From the NCBI GenBank assembly GCA_028284465.1, contig JANQRR010000026.1, positions 56,169 through 120,168 of the forward strand: a stretch of DNA of 64,000 nt, written 5' to 3'. Positions within the stretch are counted from its first letter, which is position 1; each line of letters begins with the position of its first letter. The translations under genes and the position numbers were made by a program. This DNA comes from Gammaproteobacteria bacterium (lineage in GTDB: Bacteria > Pseudomonadota > Gammaproteobacteria > JAJFKO01). Under the pieces are notes generated by a model. That model had not been told where the DNA came from. It worked only from the letters and a program-made list of their open reading frames with translations, and made no database searches. Positions 9,120-18,290 of this stretch are shown piece after piece.

Positions 9120-10442
9120 TTACACAAGCTTTATCAATCGAGGTAGCTCACTAATCATGTAGAGAGGTATCGATAAAATTCTATTTTCAAACGATAATGG
9201 ATTTAAAGAAATACGAATACCAAAATCTAACTGCTTTTCATCGAGGAAGATCTGTAATGATTTCAAACGGCCTGTGGTGCCAGATTTAACTTCGATAGGT
9301 AGAATTTGCGAACCAACATTGATAATGTAGTCGACTTCAGAAGTGCTGCCTGCTTTTTCACGTTCCCAATAATATAAGTGATGACGTTTGTAACTTTCTT
9401 TATAAGCCAATAGTTCTTGACCGACAAATTGTTCAGCTAAGGCACCTTTGTTAATTAAAAGTAGATCTTCATGCATAAGCGCATCGATACTTAACTCGGT
9501 TGCATAATTTACTAAACCTATATCAAGAAATAAGGTTTTGAATTTTTTTTCATTAATCGTTGCATTTAATGGCAGACCGGATGCGCTGGTATGATAAACA
9601 GGATAGACTAATCCCGCCATAATTAAAGCTTGTAATGCTGGTTTTAAATCGCGTGACTGAATATTTGGCATTATTTCTACGTATTTAAAATGTTTTGCTA
9701 CAATGCCAGGGATTTTATCAAATATTTGCTGTAAATATTGAACCTTAACTTTTTCATCATACTTGCCAAAGTCTCTACGATAATATTCTAATAATTGTGC
9801 ATGTAACCTTTGACTTAAATTGAAATTTTTTTCTTTTATATAGTTTGATATAACTTCGGGCATGCCACCTAATATAGTGTATTCGCGTAGTTTTTCAATA
9901 AGTGTAGTATGGGCAACGTGATCTACACTTTGTTTAAGATCAACAGTTGTTAAATATTTGTGAATAGCGTCGTGACCACTAGCAATCAGATATTCGCTGA
10001 ATGAGCAGGGTTTCATGAAAAGTGATTCTACTCTGCCAACAGGTTCTCGATAATCAGAATTATTAATAGTAAATTCAAGCAGAGAGCCTGCACCAATAAC
10101 ATGTAATTCAGGCATTTTTTCTTTAAAATAACGCAAAGCAAGTATGGCTCTCGGACATTCTTGAATTTCATCTAGGAACAATAATGTTTTACCTGCTTGA
10201 ATTTCTTGGCCAGACATCCAAGTAATTCGATTAATGATTGTTTGCGGATCAAGTGATTCGAAGCAGCGCATGAATTTACGCTCATATTCGAAATTGATAG
10301 AGACTAATGATTCAAAGAAAGTTTTACCAAAATGTTCGATAATATAACTTTTACCTACCTGCCTGGCTCCTCGTACCAAGAGAGGTTTTCTAATTGATTG
10401 ATTTTTCCAGGTTTTTAAGTCTTGCTCAATAAATCTATGCAT
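9120..10442 (-). CDS. AAA ATPase with C-terminal DUF4143 domain
   Basis: 440-residue protein of the AAA_14/DUF4143 family. The Walker A motif is GARQVGKSY (about residues 25-33) and the Walker B is LLFLDEIQE, followed by a sensor-like GAGSLLEF. The C-terminal third is DUF4143, with the EVDYII and PIEVKSG segments resembling the active site of PD-(D/E)XK nucleases. The role of these proteins is unsettled; they are mobile, often present in several copies, and have been linked to defence or plasmid-like functions. A second member lies at 51061-52389. Two direct copies of ATTTTGCAGAA lie just upstream of the start. Confidence 0.85.
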   Translation of the reverse strand: MHRFIEQDLKTWKNQSIRKPLLVRGARQVGKSYIIEHFGKTFFESLVSINFEYERKFMRCFESLDPQTIINRITWMSGQEIQAGKTLLFLDEIQECPRAILALRYFKEKMPELHVIGAGSLLEFTINNSDYREPVGRVESLFMKPCSFSEYLIASGHDAIHKYLTTVDLKQSVDHVAHTTLIEKLREYTILGGMPEVISNYIKEKNFNLSQRLHAQLLEYYRRDFGKYDEKVKVQYLQQIFDKIPGIVAKHFKYVEIMPNIQSRDLKPALQALIMAGLVYPVYHTSASGLPLNATINEKKFKTLFLDIGLVNYATELSIDALMHEDLLLINKGALAEQFVGQELLAYKESYKRHHLYYWEREKAGSTSEVDYIINVGSQILPIEVKSGTTGRLKSLQIFLDEKQLDFGIRISLNPLSFENRILSIPLYMISELPRLIKLV

Positions 10443-10464
10443 AAATACACCAAATTATCTTCAA

Positions 10465-10508
10465 ATTTTGCAGAATTTTATAGGTAATAATATGCAGATT
10501 TTGCAGAA
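10465..10508. promoter_or_regulatory. Direct repeats upstream of the AAA/DUF4143 gene
   Basis: ATTTTGCAGAA occurs at 10465-10475 and again at 10498-10508, 33 bases apart (about three helical turns) on the same face of the DNA. A further partial copy (ATGCAGATT) lies between them. The repeats begin 23 bases upstream of the gene on the minus strand, so they may bind a regulator or the gene product. No promoter can be assigned with confidence. Confidence 0.4.
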
Positions 10509-10527
10509 ATTTCAAGGTTTATAGGTT

Positions 10528-11721
10528 CTATCCATTAATTTTTAATAATGCCCAATAATGCTGATATAAGTGATTAGCTGCGCCAACATCACGTTGGAAT
10601 TCACTGTGTTTTAATTCGGCTTTAGTTGGATACAAGATGTGGTTATCACGAATGTTTTTTGGCATTAAACGAATAGCAGCTAGATTAGGTGAAGAGTAAT
10701 GCATATCGAGAGCGATCATTTTAGCGATTTTCGGTTGTAATAAAAAATTTATAAACCTATAAGCGTTTTTTAAATGTGGCGCGTTTTTAGGAATAGCAAT
10801 ATTGTCAATCCAAATGTTAACGCCTTCTCGCGGGAAAATATAACGTAAGTTAGGATTTTGTTGCTGGGCGAGATAAGCATCACCATTTAAAATAATCCCA
10901 ATCATCGCATCTTCATCCATGAATATGGTTTGCGATGCTTCACCATTAAATAATTTGATATTAGGCAGGAGTTTAATAAGCTTTTGGTATGCTTGGCGTA
11001 AATGTTGCGGGTTAGTATCATTTAATGAATAACCTAGCGATTTTAAGGCAACAGCAAAAACTTCACGTGCACTGTTTAACAGGAGTAGTTGGTCGCGAAA
11101 TTTTTTATTCCATAATTGTTGCCATGAAGTAATATCAACATGAGGATAATATTTGGTATTAATGATAATCGCTGTTGTGCCCCAAAGATAAGGAATGCTG
11201 TAACGATTGTGCGGATCAAATGATCGATTCATCAACCAAGGATTAAGGTTTTTAAGATTAGGAATTTTACTTTTGTCTAATGGTTGCAGCATGTGTTGAT
11301 CACGCATTTTAGTGACAAAATTGGCTGAAGGCACGATAACATCATAGCCTGCATTCGGGCTTGCTTTTAACTTAGCGTATAATTCTTGGTTACTATCAAA
11401 CGTGGAATAATTGACGGTGATCCCGGTTTGTTTAGTAAATAACTGCAAAACTTTTTCGGGAATATAGCCTGACCAATTATACACGTTAACCACGTTAGCT
11501 GCTTGCACGGATATTGGAATAAATAAAAAAGAAAATAAAAATAGTATTAAAAATTTAATTAACCCGTCATTGCGAGCGCAGCGAAGCAATCTAGATCCGT
11601 CATTCCGCGGCTTGACTGCGGAATCCAGAAATTTTTTCCTGGATTGCTTCGTCGTTGCACTCCTCGCAATGACGGCATTGTGCAGCAGCTTCAATGGCAA
11701 ATGGCATATGGATTTTTTCAT
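10528..11721 (-). CDS. potD: Spermidine/putrescine-binding periplasmic protein PotD with repeat-derived insertion
   Basis: Periplasmic substrate-binding subunit of the PotABCD polyamine importer, 397 residues from the ATG at 11721; that ATG overlaps the potC stop (ATGA, 11718-11721), which fixes the start. The mature part begins near VQAANVVNVYNWSGYIP and is a normal PotD (E. coli PotD is about 350 residues). The N-terminus is odd. Residues 1-15 look like a signal-peptide n-region, residues 16-53 are encoded by a palindromic repeat (see 11564-11675), and the hydrophobic core (FLILFLFSFLFIP) only follows at about 57-69. The insert has kept the frame. A TTG inside the repeat could be an alternative start giving a shorter signal peptide. 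Solute-binding and lobe motifs downstream are intact, so function is likely. Confidence 0.9.
   Translation of the reverse strand: MKKSICHLPLKLLHNAVIARSATTKQSRKKFLDSAVKPRNDGSRLLRCARNDGLIKFLILFLFSFLFIPISVQAANVVNVYNWSGYIPEKVLQLFTKQTGITVNYSTFDSNQELYAKLKASPNAGYDVIVPSANFVTKMRDQHMLQPLDKSKIPNLKNLNPWLMNRSFDPHNRYSIPYLWGTTAIIINTKYYPHVDITSWQQLWNKKFRDQLLLLNSAREVFAVALKSLGYSLNDTNPQHLRQAYQKLIKLLPNIKLFNGEASQTIFMDEDAMIGIILNGDAYLAQQQNPNLRYIFPREGVNIWIDNIAIPKNAPHLKNAYRFINFLLQPKIAKMIALDMHYSSPNLAAIRLMPKNIRDNHILYPTKAELKHSEFQRDVGAANHLYQHYWALLKING
11564..11675. repeat. Palindromic repeat element inside potD, composite copy
   Basis: 112-base element bounded by perfect 13-base inverted ends, CCGTCATTGCGAG and CTCGCAATGACGG. 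Inside it a second palindromic unit, GTCATTCCGCGG to CTGCGGAATCC, is nested. It is read in frame through potD and contributes about 38 residues to the signal-peptide region. It belongs to the same family as the copies at 15657, 17298, 19094 and 27592. The arrangement resembles the coding-region palindromic elements known in Rickettsia, though kinship is not shown. Confidence 0.85.
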
Positions 11722-12488
11722 AACTTTTTCTTGAATAATATCTGTGAGCAAGTTACTAATACTAATGTTACGGCAAACATAATCGTACATAGGGCATTAA
11801 TTTCAGGTTTGATCCCTAAACGTACTAATGAGTATATATACAATGGTAAGATCTGATAGCTTGGTCCCGAAACAAAAAAGCTAATGATCACATCATCCAT
11901 TGATAGGGTAAAGCTTAATAACCAACTGGCAATAATTGCAGGCAATAACATCGGCACGATGATCCGCAGAAACATAATAGCTTCACTGGCACCTAAATCA
12001 CGCGCTGCTTCAAAAATGTTTTCATCAAAATCACTCATGCGTGCTAATACGGTAATGATCACAAACGGCAAACAAAAAGTAATGTGAGCGATTAATAAAG
12101 TCCAAAACCCAAGAGGAATGTGTAACGCATGATAAAGGATCAATAAAGCTATTCCCATGACAATATCGGGAAGGATAATTAATACAAAAATCGAACCTAA
12201 AAAGATTTGTTTGCCTTTGAAATGATAACGATATAACGCTACTGCAGCTAATGTGCCGAGAATGACTGCGGTCGTTGCTGCAATAGTGCTGATCGTTAAT
12301 GAATGTATCACCACGCGCAGCAAATCATTGTCTTGTAATAATACCGCATACCATTTCATAGTAAAGCCATGCCATAAGCTTGAATAACTGGCATTATTAA
12401 ATGAATAGATGCAAAGCACTAGGATAGGTAAATATAAAAAACCATAAATCATCATAATGTATACTGTTTTGCTGGCACGATTCATCAT
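11718..12488 (-). CDS. potC: Spermidine/putrescine ABC transporter permease PotC
   Basis: Inner-membrane permease subunit, 256 residues, normal PotC length, with six predicted membrane helices. The EAA loop that contacts the ATPase is present (EAARDLGASEAIMFLRIIVP, about residues 160-180). The start overlaps the potB stop by four bases (12485-12488) and the stop overlaps the potD start, so the genes are translated as a coupled operon. With PotB it forms the channel for polyamines delivered by PotD. Confidence 0.95.
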   Translation of the reverse strand: MMNRASKTVYIMMIYGFLYLPILVLCIYSFNNASYSSLWHGFTMKWYAVLLQDNDLLRVVIHSLTISTIAATTAVILGTLAAVALYRYHFKGKQIFLGSIFVLIILPDIVMGIALLILYHALHIPLGFWTLLIAHITFCLPFVIITVLARMSDFDENIFEAARDLGASEAIMFLRIIVPMLLPAIIASWLLSFTLSMDDVIISFFVSGPSYQILPLYIYSLVRLGIKPEINALCTIMFAVTLVLVTCSQILFKKKL

Positions 12489-13339
12489 AATGGTTGTGAC
12501 CTTTGTGCTTTAGGGATAAGGCGTAAATATAACAATAACAATAAACTCATTAATACAGTTAAGGCTATGCTTACTGCAGAGCCTTGGGGCCAGTTTCCCG
12601 TATATAAAAATTGCATCTGAATTAAATTGCCCAGCAATAATGATTTTGCGCCACCAAGCAGATCCGGAATATAAAATAAAGTCATTGCTGGGAGTAATAC
12701 TAATACGGTGCCGCTGATGATCCCAGGTAAGGTTAATGGAATAATCACTTTGCCAAATGCTTGCAAATGGCTAGCGCCTAAATCTCGCGCGGCTTCGATT
12801 AAGCGTAGATCTAATTTTTCAATATTGGCATAAAGTGGCAGGATCATAAATGGCAATAAGCAATAAACTAAGCCAATGAGAACAGCAGTATTAGTATAAA
12901 GCAAATGTAGTGGTTGTGAAATGATATGCCAACGCAATAAGAATGAATTAAGAATGCCATGTGCTTCTAACAAAATCACCATAGCATAACTGCGTAAAAG
13001 CGAACTGGTCCAGAATGGAATAATCACTAAAAGTAATAATAACGGTTTAAAGCGAGTTTTTAATTGTGCCAAGATAAAAGCAAAAGGATAGCCAATACAT
13101 AAACAACAGCCAGCAGTGATCAATGCTAATAGTAATGAACGCGCAAAAACCTTAAGATAAATAGGATTGATAAGTGTTAAATAACTGCGTGGCGAAAAAT
13201 GCATAAGCACGAAAAAATTTGGATCGGGCTTTAAAAAACTTACAATCAAAATTAATATGATCGGCACTAAAGCAAATAATGTTAGCCAGGCAGCGTTAAT
13301 GCCGATAGCAAAACGTGTAAATAAACGATCGCTATTCAT
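12485..13339 (-). CDS. potB: Spermidine/putrescine ABC transporter permease PotB
   Basis: Inner-membrane permease, 284 residues, matching PotB. There are six hydrophobic segments starting with one at about 12-35, and an EAA loop (EAARDLGASHLQAFGKVIIP). It pairs with PotC. The gene starts within the last codons of potA (eight-base overlap) and ends on the potC start, so expression is tied to the potA promoter. Confidence 0.95.
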   Translation of the reverse strand: MNSDRLFTRFAIGINAAWLTLFALVPIILILIVSFLKPDPNFFVLMHFSPRSYLTLINPIYLKVFARSLLLALITAGCCLCIGYPFAFILAQLKTRFKPLLLLLVIIPFWTSSLLRSYAMVILLEAHGILNSFLLRWHIISQPLHLLYTNTAVLIGLVYCLLPFMILPLYANIEKLDLRLIEAARDLGASHLQAFGKVIIPLTLPGIISGTVLVLLPAMTLFYIPDLLGGAKSLLLGNLIQMQFLYTGNWPQGSAVSIALTVLMSLLLLLYLRLIPKAQRSQPL

Positions 13340-14423
13340 GTGGCAATAGCACCTCCCAGCCAGGATACCATTCTACCCAAACTTTTTCGCCGCGTTCATA
13401 ATCTAAAGTATCATCGTCTTCATCAAAGAATTCTGTTGCCGCAATCAAGCGGCCACTGGGTAAACGGATCATTAAATCGACGGTGCTGCCTTTATAGATC
13501 ACTTGTTCAACCGTTGCTGGCAACATGTTATGAGTATCTGTGACTTCAGTTTCATCCCAAACTTTAATATCTTCCGGGCGGATTAAAGTATATATGTGTT
13601 GATCAGCACGAAAACCACGGCGATTTTCTAAATCGAGTTCACGCCCTTCAATTCGTACTTTCAAAGCTTTGTCATTAATTTCAATAATATCAGTGTCAAA
13701 AATATTAACTTGACCAATGAATTGGGCAACACGTAAATTAATGGGTTCTTCATAAATTTCACGTGGCGCACCAATTTGTTCGATACGGCCAGCTTGCACT
13801 ACTGCAATGCGATCTGACATTGATAATGCTTCTTCTTGATCATGGGTAACGAAAATAAAGGTTATTCCTAATTGACGTTGCAATTGTTTAAGTTCGATCT
13901 GCATATTTTTTCTAAGGCCATAATCGAGTGAACTCAGTGGCTCATCGAGCAATAATACTAAAGGCTGATTCACCACGGCACGCGCGATAGCCACACGTTG
14001 TTGTTGGCCGCCACTCAATTGATGAGGTTTGCGTTGACTAAGCTCAGACAATTTAACCATTCGCAATGCTTCGCGCACGCGTGAGTTGATTTCAGGCGTG
14101 CTAATGTTTTGGCAACGCAAACCAAAAGCGATATTTTCAAAGACATTAAGGTGAGGAAATAATGCAAAACTTTGAAAAACCGTATTCACATGGCGTTGAT
14201 GCGGTGGAATGCCTGCTACATCGTGGCCATTAATGATCACAGTGCCACTATCAGGGTTCTCAAAACCTGAGATCAAGCGCAACAGAGTAGTCTTGCCACA
14301 ACCTGATGGCCCCAACAGCGTAAGAAACTCACCACGGACAATGTTTAGGTCGATATTATCGAGAACCTTTTGGCCATGGTAATGTTTGCTAAGCCCTTGT
14401 ATTTTGATGATATCGTCGTTCAT
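13332..14423 (-). CDS. potA: Spermidine/putrescine ABC transporter ATP-binding protein PotA
   Basis: ATPase subunit that energises polyamine import. Walker A is GPSGCGKTT, the Q-loop follows at NTVFQSFALFPH, the ABC signature is LSGGQQQRVAIARA, Walker B is LLLDEPLSSLD, and the H-loop is FVTHDQEEA. A C-terminal TOBE-type regulatory domain (about 290-363) is present. I place the start at the ATG at 14423 (MNDDIIKIQGLSKHY, 363 residues) rather than 60 bases upstream, because homologues begin there and the upstream codons look non-coding. An extended -10 sequence (TGGTATACT) lies only a few bases before this ATG, so the transcript may have almost no leader. First gene of the potABCD operon. Confidence 0.94.
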   Translation of the reverse strand: MNDDIIKIQGLSKHYHGQKVLDNIDLNIVRGEFLTLLGPSGCGKTTLLRLISGFENPDSGTVIINGHDVAGIPPHQRHVNTVFQSFALFPHLNVFENIAFGLRCQNISTPEINSRVREALRMVKLSELSQRKPHQLSGGQQQRVAIARAVVNQPLVLLLDEPLSSLDYGLRKNMQIELKQLQRQLGITFIFVTHDQEEALSMSDRIAVVQAGRIEQIGAPREIYEEPINLRVAQFIGQVNIFDTDIIEINDKALKVRIEGRELDLENRRGFRADQHIYTLIRPEDIKVWDETEVTDTHNMLPATVEQVIYKGSTVDLMIRLPSGRLIAATEFFDEDDDTLDYERGEKVWVEWYPGWEVLLPHE

Positions 14424-14432
14424 AGTGCGCGG

Positions 14433-14441
14433 AGTATACCA
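14433..14441 (-). promoter_or_regulatory. Extended -10 promoter element for potABCD
   Basis: On the minus strand TGGTATACT fits an extended -10 (TG, one base, TATACT). It lies 10 to 18 bases upstream of the chosen potA ATG, implying a start of transcription within a few bases of the codon. No good -35 is seen at normal spacing, as expected for extended -10 promoters. Confidence 0.4.
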
Positions 14442-14476
14442 CAAAGCTGTGGAAAAATCACACAACGGACACGACA

Positions 14477-14493
14477 GTGTCAAGCCTTGACAC
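14477..14493. promoter_or_regulatory. Palindrome between potA and the lysine dehydrogenase gene
   Basis: GTGTCAAGCCTTGACAC has perfect 8-base arms around one base. An outer pair of arms, CAACGG (14463-14468) and CCGTTG (14493-14498), flanks it. It lies between the divergent potA and 14544 genes, next to a TATAAT at 14505-14510 that could be the -10 for the rightward gene. It is a candidate operator for one or both directions. Confidence 0.5.
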
Positions 14494-14543
14494 CGTTGGT
14501 TGACTATAATTAGAAATTAACAAAGCAAACACTAAGGATAGCA

Positions 14544-15653
14544 ATGGCAAATAAAAAACATAAACTATTAATTGTCGGCGCCGGCAAGATTGGTGCAGTG
14601 ATCAGCTTGCTATTATTACAAACAAAAAAGTATGTGATAACCGTAGCAGATCGTGATTTTGCTGGAGTTGATTATGCGCGAGTCCGCGCTATTAATGATA
14701 ATTTCAAAACCGCAATCATCGACATCACTCAACCACAACAACTTGATCGTTTGCTAACGCAACAATCATTTGATGCGGTTATTTCTAGTTTGCCATATTT
14801 TCTTACGTTACCCGTCGCTAAAGTTGCAGCTAAACATCAGTTACATTATTTTGATTTAACGGAAGATGTGACTGCAACTCGTGAGATCCGCAAAATGGCA
14901 AGCGGTGCTCCGCAAGCAATGGTGCCAGGTTGTGGTTTAGCACCAGGGTTTTTAGGCATGCTAGCTAATGCATTAATGCAAGATTTTGATGAACTAGATG
15001 CAGTTAAACTATGTAGTGGAGCGTTACCGAGTAGCTCAAGCCATCCATTGCAATATGCAATAACATGGTCCGTTGACGGTTTGATTAATGAATATATTAA
15101 TCCTTGCTATGGGATCGTCAATGGTGAACAAATGGTGATGCAAGCGATGGCTGATCTAGAAACCATTCAAATTGATGGTGCTTCTTATGAAGCATTTAAT
15201 ACATCGGGTGGTATTGGCGGTTTAGCCGATCTGTATGTTGGTAAAATCAATTCACTGAGTTACAAAACTATTCGTTATCCCGGCCATTGTGAAAAGATTC
15301 AATTTTTATTACAAGAGCTGCGTTTACAAGATGATCGTCCGGTATTAAAAAAGATTTTAGAAAATTCATTGCCGCGCACTTATCAAGATGTTGTCGTAGT
15401 TTATATTTCTATTTTAGGTAAAAGAGCAGGGCGATGGTATGAGCATAGTCATTCGCAAAAAATATATCCGGCAGAAATCGGCGGCAAAACATGGTCTGCA
15501 ATTCAAGTGGCAACCGCGGCAGGGGTTTGTGCAGTTGCCGATCATGTCATGCAACATGCAGCTGATTATCATGGCTATATTCATCAAGAAGAATTGCCGC
15601 TTAATGAAATTCAAGCGACAGAGTTTGGAGAATATCTACGTGGAAATGTGTAA
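14544..15653 (+). CDS. Saccharopine dehydrogenase-family oxidoreductase, probable L-lysine 6-dehydrogenase
   Basis: 369 residues. An N-terminal Rossmann fold starts directly (KLLIVGAGKIGAVI, dinucleotide-binding GxGxxG variant). The saccharopine dehydrogenase catalytic domain follows, with the SSLPYFLTLPVAKVA and VPGCGLAPGFLGMLA segments. The length and the partner gene (an ALDH7-type aldehyde dehydrogenase just downstream) fit bacterial lysine 6-dehydrogenase, which oxidises lysine to aminoadipate semialdehyde, better than the two-substrate saccharopine enzymes. That assignment is inference; the family is clear. It is divergent from potA, and a palindrome lies in the shared intergenic region. 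A palindromic repeat starts four bases after its stop codon. Confidence 0.8.
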   Translation: MANKKHKLLIVGAGKIGAVISLLLLQTKKYVITVADRDFAGVDYARVRAINDNFKTAIIDITQPQQLDRLLTQQSFDAVISSLPYFLTLPVAKVAAKHQLHYFDLTEDVTATREIRKMASGAPQAMVPGCGLAPGFLGMLANALMQDFDELDAVKLCSGALPSSSSHPLQYAITWSVDGLINEYINPCYGIVNGEQMVMQAMADLETIQIDGASYEAFNTSGGIGGLADLYVGKINSLSYKTIRYPGHCEKIQFLLQELRLQDDRPVLKKILENSLPRTYQDVVVVYISILGKRAGRWYEHSHSQKIYPAEIGGKTWSAIQVATAAGVCAVADHVMQHAADYHGYIHQEELPLNEIQATEFGEYLRGNV

Positions 15654-15656
15654 GTT

Positions 15657-15735
15657 GTCATTGCGACCGCGAGCAACGCGTGGCGGGAAGCAATCCAGTA
15701 CTGGATTGCTTCGTCGTTTCACTCCTCGCAATGAC
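15657..15735. repeat. Palindromic repeat element copy 2
   Basis: 79 bases bounded by GTCATTGCGA and TCGCAATGAC, with an inner palindrome CAATCCAGTACTGGATTG. It fills most of the gap between the lysine dehydrogenase and aldehyde dehydrogenase genes. In RNA it could fold into a long hairpin and affect the expression ratio of the two genes. Confidence 0.85.
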
Positions 15736-15769
15736 GATTAAAAGTACTCTAAACAGGTAAGTTAAAAGC

Positions 15770-17281
15770 ATGAATCTATTAACTCAATTAAATCTCAAAG
15801 CAATTAATGCCGGTGCTAGTACCGGTAGCGAGTGGTGGGCAAATTCAACAAAAACTACTATTGAATCGATTAATCCAGCAACCGCAAAACCAATTGCGCA
15901 AATTTATGCTGCAACCCAAGCAGACTACCAACATGTGATCACTGCTGCACAACAAGCTTGGCACACATGGCGCCAAGTACCAGCACCAAAACGTGGCGAA
16001 TGTATTCGCCAAATTGCCGATGTGTTACGTCGTAAAAAAGATTTATTAGGAAGCTTAGTGGCGTTAGAAATGGGGAAATCAAAAGCCGAAGGTGATGGTG
16101 AAGTACAAGAAATGATTGATATGGCTGATTTTGCTGTTGGTCAAGCGCGTATGTTATATGGCAATACGATGCAGTCAGAGCGCCCACAGCATCGCATGTA
16201 TGAGCAATGGCACCCTTATGGTGTTGTTGGAGTATTAACAGCATTTAATTTTCCGGTTGCAGTATGGGCGTGGAATGCGTTTATCGCTGCTATTTGTGGT
16301 AATACCGTTGTCTGGAAACCATCGCCTAAAGTGCCTTTATGCGCATTAGCCGTGCAGCATATTTGTAATGATGTGATGGCAGCGAATGGCTATCAAGGAA
16401 TTTTTGCATTATTTATCACCGCTGATAATGCATTGGCGCAACAATTTGTGGCTGATCCCAAAGTGCCATTGATTTCATTTACCGGTTCTTCTAACGTTGG
16501 TCGCGAAGTTGGCGCAGTCGTTGCCAAACGTTTCGGCCGCGGCATTTTAGAATTAAGCGGTAATAACGCGATCATTGTCGATCAAACAGCAAATTTAGCA
16601 TTAGCCATTCCAGCAATTGTTTTTGGGGCAGTTGGCACCGCGGGGCAACGCTGCACTTCAACGCGGCGTTTATTTATCCATACCGATCTTTACGATGATG
16701 TCGTGGCAAAAATTAAAAATGCTTATCAACAAATAACAATAGGTGATCCACTTGATGCAAATAATATTATGGGGCCATTAATTGATGAAGTTGCGGTGCA
16801 AGCCTACATTGATGCGATCGCTGCGATTAACAAGCAAGGTGGAAACATTATTGTTGGTGGTAAACGTTTATCGCAACCAGGCTATTTCGTTGAGCCAACC
16901 TTGGTCGAAGCTGATAATGCTTGGGATATCGTTCAGTGTGAAACGTTTGCACCAATTTTATATCTCATGCGTGTGAGTTCAGTCGAGCAAGCGATTACCT
17001 TACAAAATAATGTATGCCAAGGTTTAGCATCAGCAATTTTTAGCGAAAATTTACGCCATGTGGAATTATTTCTTGCTGCAACAGGCAGTGATTGTGGTAT
17101 TGCTAACGTTAATATTGGTACGTCAGGGGCTGAAATTGGCGGTGCGTTTGGCGGCGAAAAAGCAACGGGTGGTGGGCGTGAAGCAGGCTCCACGGCGTGG
17201 CAAGCATATATGCGGCGGCAAACAGTGACGATTAATTGGAGTGAGACGCTTCCTTTGGCTCAAGGTATTAAGTTCTTCTAG
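15770..17281 (+). CDS. Aldehyde dehydrogenase, probable alpha-aminoadipate semialdehyde dehydrogenase (ALDH7 type)
   Basis: 503 residues, normal for the family. The NAD-binding stretch is [20 protein letters not shown], the general-base Glu is in ELSGNNAI, and the catalytic Cys lies in [13 protein letters not shown] (about residue 295). The C-terminal [17 protein letters not shown] and GGREAGS segments are characteristic of ALDH7A1/antiquitin-like enzymes, which oxidise aminoadipate semialdehyde in lysine breakdown. It follows the probable lysine dehydrogenase, so the two genes would take lysine to 2-aminoadipate. The gene is complete. A copy of the palindromic repeat begins 17 bases after the stop. 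Confidence 0.86.
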   Translation: MNLLTQLNLKAINAGASTGSEWWANSTKTTIESINPATAKPIAQIYAATQADYQHVITAAQQAWHTWRQVPAPKRGECIRQIADVLRRKKDLLGSLVALEMGKSKAEGDGEVQEMIDMADFAVGQARMLYGNTMQSERPQHRMYEQWHPYGVVGVLTAFNFPVAVWAWNAFIAAICGNTVVWKPSPKVPLCALAVQHICNDVMAANGYQGIFALFITADNALAQQFVADPKVPLISFTGSSNVGREVGAVVAKRFGRGILELSGNNAIIVDQTANLALAIPAIVFGAVGTAGQRCTSTRRLFIHTDLYDDVVAKIKNAYQQITIGDPLDANNIMGPLIDEVAVQAYIDAIAAINKQGGNIIVGGKRLSQPGYFVEPTLVEADNAWDIVQCETFAPILYLMRVSSVEQAITLQNNVCQGLASAIFSENLRHVELFLAATGSDCGIANVNIGTSGAEIGGAFGGEKATGGGREAGSTAWQAYMRRQTVTINWSETLPLAQGIKFF

Positions 17282-17297
17282 TAGGTTTTTATATGCT

Positions 17298-17370
17298 GTC
17301 ATTGCGAGAAGCGAAGCGACGAAGCAATCCAAGAGTTTCTACTGGATTGCTTCGCTACATTCGCAATAAC
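17298..17370. repeat. Palindromic repeat element copy 3
   Basis: 73 bases starting GTCATTGCGAGAAGCG and ending TCGCAATAAC (one base from the usual TCGCAATGAC). It sits between the convergent ends of the aldehyde dehydrogenase gene and the Fis-like gene, touching the stop codon of the latter. It may act as a bidirectional terminator-like hairpin. Confidence 0.8.
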
Positions 17371-17987
17371 TAGTTTGAGCCTGCTTTTCCAGGTTTGCGA
17401 TTATCAAAGTATTTGCGTAGTTTGGTACGTAACGTTCCTCGGCTTAATCCTAAGATTCTTGCAGCTTTGGATTGATTACCTTTAGCATAAATCATAACGG
17501 ATTCTAATAATGGTGCTTCGATTTCTTCTTGCAGCATATTGTGTAAGTTAAACGGTGGTTCACCATCAAGTAGAGCGAAATAACGATCCATTGCTTCACG
17601 CACACATGCTGCCATAGTCTTATCTTGGCCTTCGGCAGTGGTTGTACTGAAATCAGGTGACGCTGTTTCTATCGTTGTTTTAGTATCATCAGCGCTACCT
17701 TTGCCAGGTTTGCGTTTATCGAAGTACTTGCGCAATTTAGTACGCAAAGTGCCTCGACTAAGCCCAAGAATTCTGGCTGCTTTAGATTGATTACCTTTAG
17801 TGTAAATCATCACTGATTCTAATAATGGTGCTTCAACTTCTTTTTGCGCTGTTTTATATAAGTTAGGCGGCGGTTCGCCATTAAGCTGAGCAAAATAACG
17901 GTCCATTGCTTCACGGACGCATTCAGCCAAGGTTTTTTGTTGATTTTCTGTAGTCGTGTTGAATGTGTGATGTGTTGCCGTTGCCAT
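17370..17987 (-). CDS. Tandem double Fis-family DNA-binding protein
   Basis: 205 residues made of two Fis-like units in one chain (about 19-93 and 123-197). Each has the whole Fis core: an N-terminal helix (CVREAMDRYFAQLNGE or CVREAMDRYFALLDGE), the EAPLLESVMIY dimer helix and the C-terminal HTH GNQSKAARILGLSRGTLRTK. E. coli Fis is 98 residues and acts as a homodimer, so this looks like a covalently linked dimer, or a protein able to bridge two sites. The halves differ at many silent positions and a few residues, so the duplication is not recent. Fis proteins bend DNA and control rRNA, tRNA and virulence genes; here the target is unknown. A separate normal fis gene is not in the window. Confidence 0.9.
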   Translation of the reverse strand: MATATHHTFNTTTENQQKTLAECVREAMDRYFAQLNGEPPPNLYKTAQKEVEAPLLESVMIYTKGNQSKAARILGLSRGTLRTKLRKYFDKRKPGKGSADDTKTTIETASPDFSTTTAEGQDKTMAACVREAMDRYFALLDGEPPFNLHNMLQEEIEAPLLESVMIYAKGNQSKAARILGLSRGTLRTKLRKYFDNRKPGKAGSN

Positions 17988-18290
17988 AATTGTATGTTTC
18001 CCTATGTCAATTGTTTTCCTTTAAGAAAATACCCCATGTTTATCGAGCGTTTGTCGCTAAAATAAAAAATGCGCGATTTATGCTCAACTCCGATGTAAAT
18101 TTTAACGTGCTAACACTTTTTGTCCAGAACAAATATGCAGCAAAGCACAATTTTTTCTAATAAGAGAATTTGCTTACAGCCATGATGGTAAATATCTCAC
18201 AATAATAATGGTTGATTTCTAATCTATAATTTTTTTTGAATATTTATTGTAAATGAAGGTAAGATAAAACTTTATAACAACGAGCACATT
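17988..18290. other. Intergenic region between the double Fis gene and the K+ channel gene
   Basis: About 300 AT-rich bases between divergent genes, so it should hold promoters for both. I see A/T tracts that could bind Fis (for instance around 18040-18080 and 18220-18250), but no clear operator, RNA gene or open frame. Confidence 0.4.
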
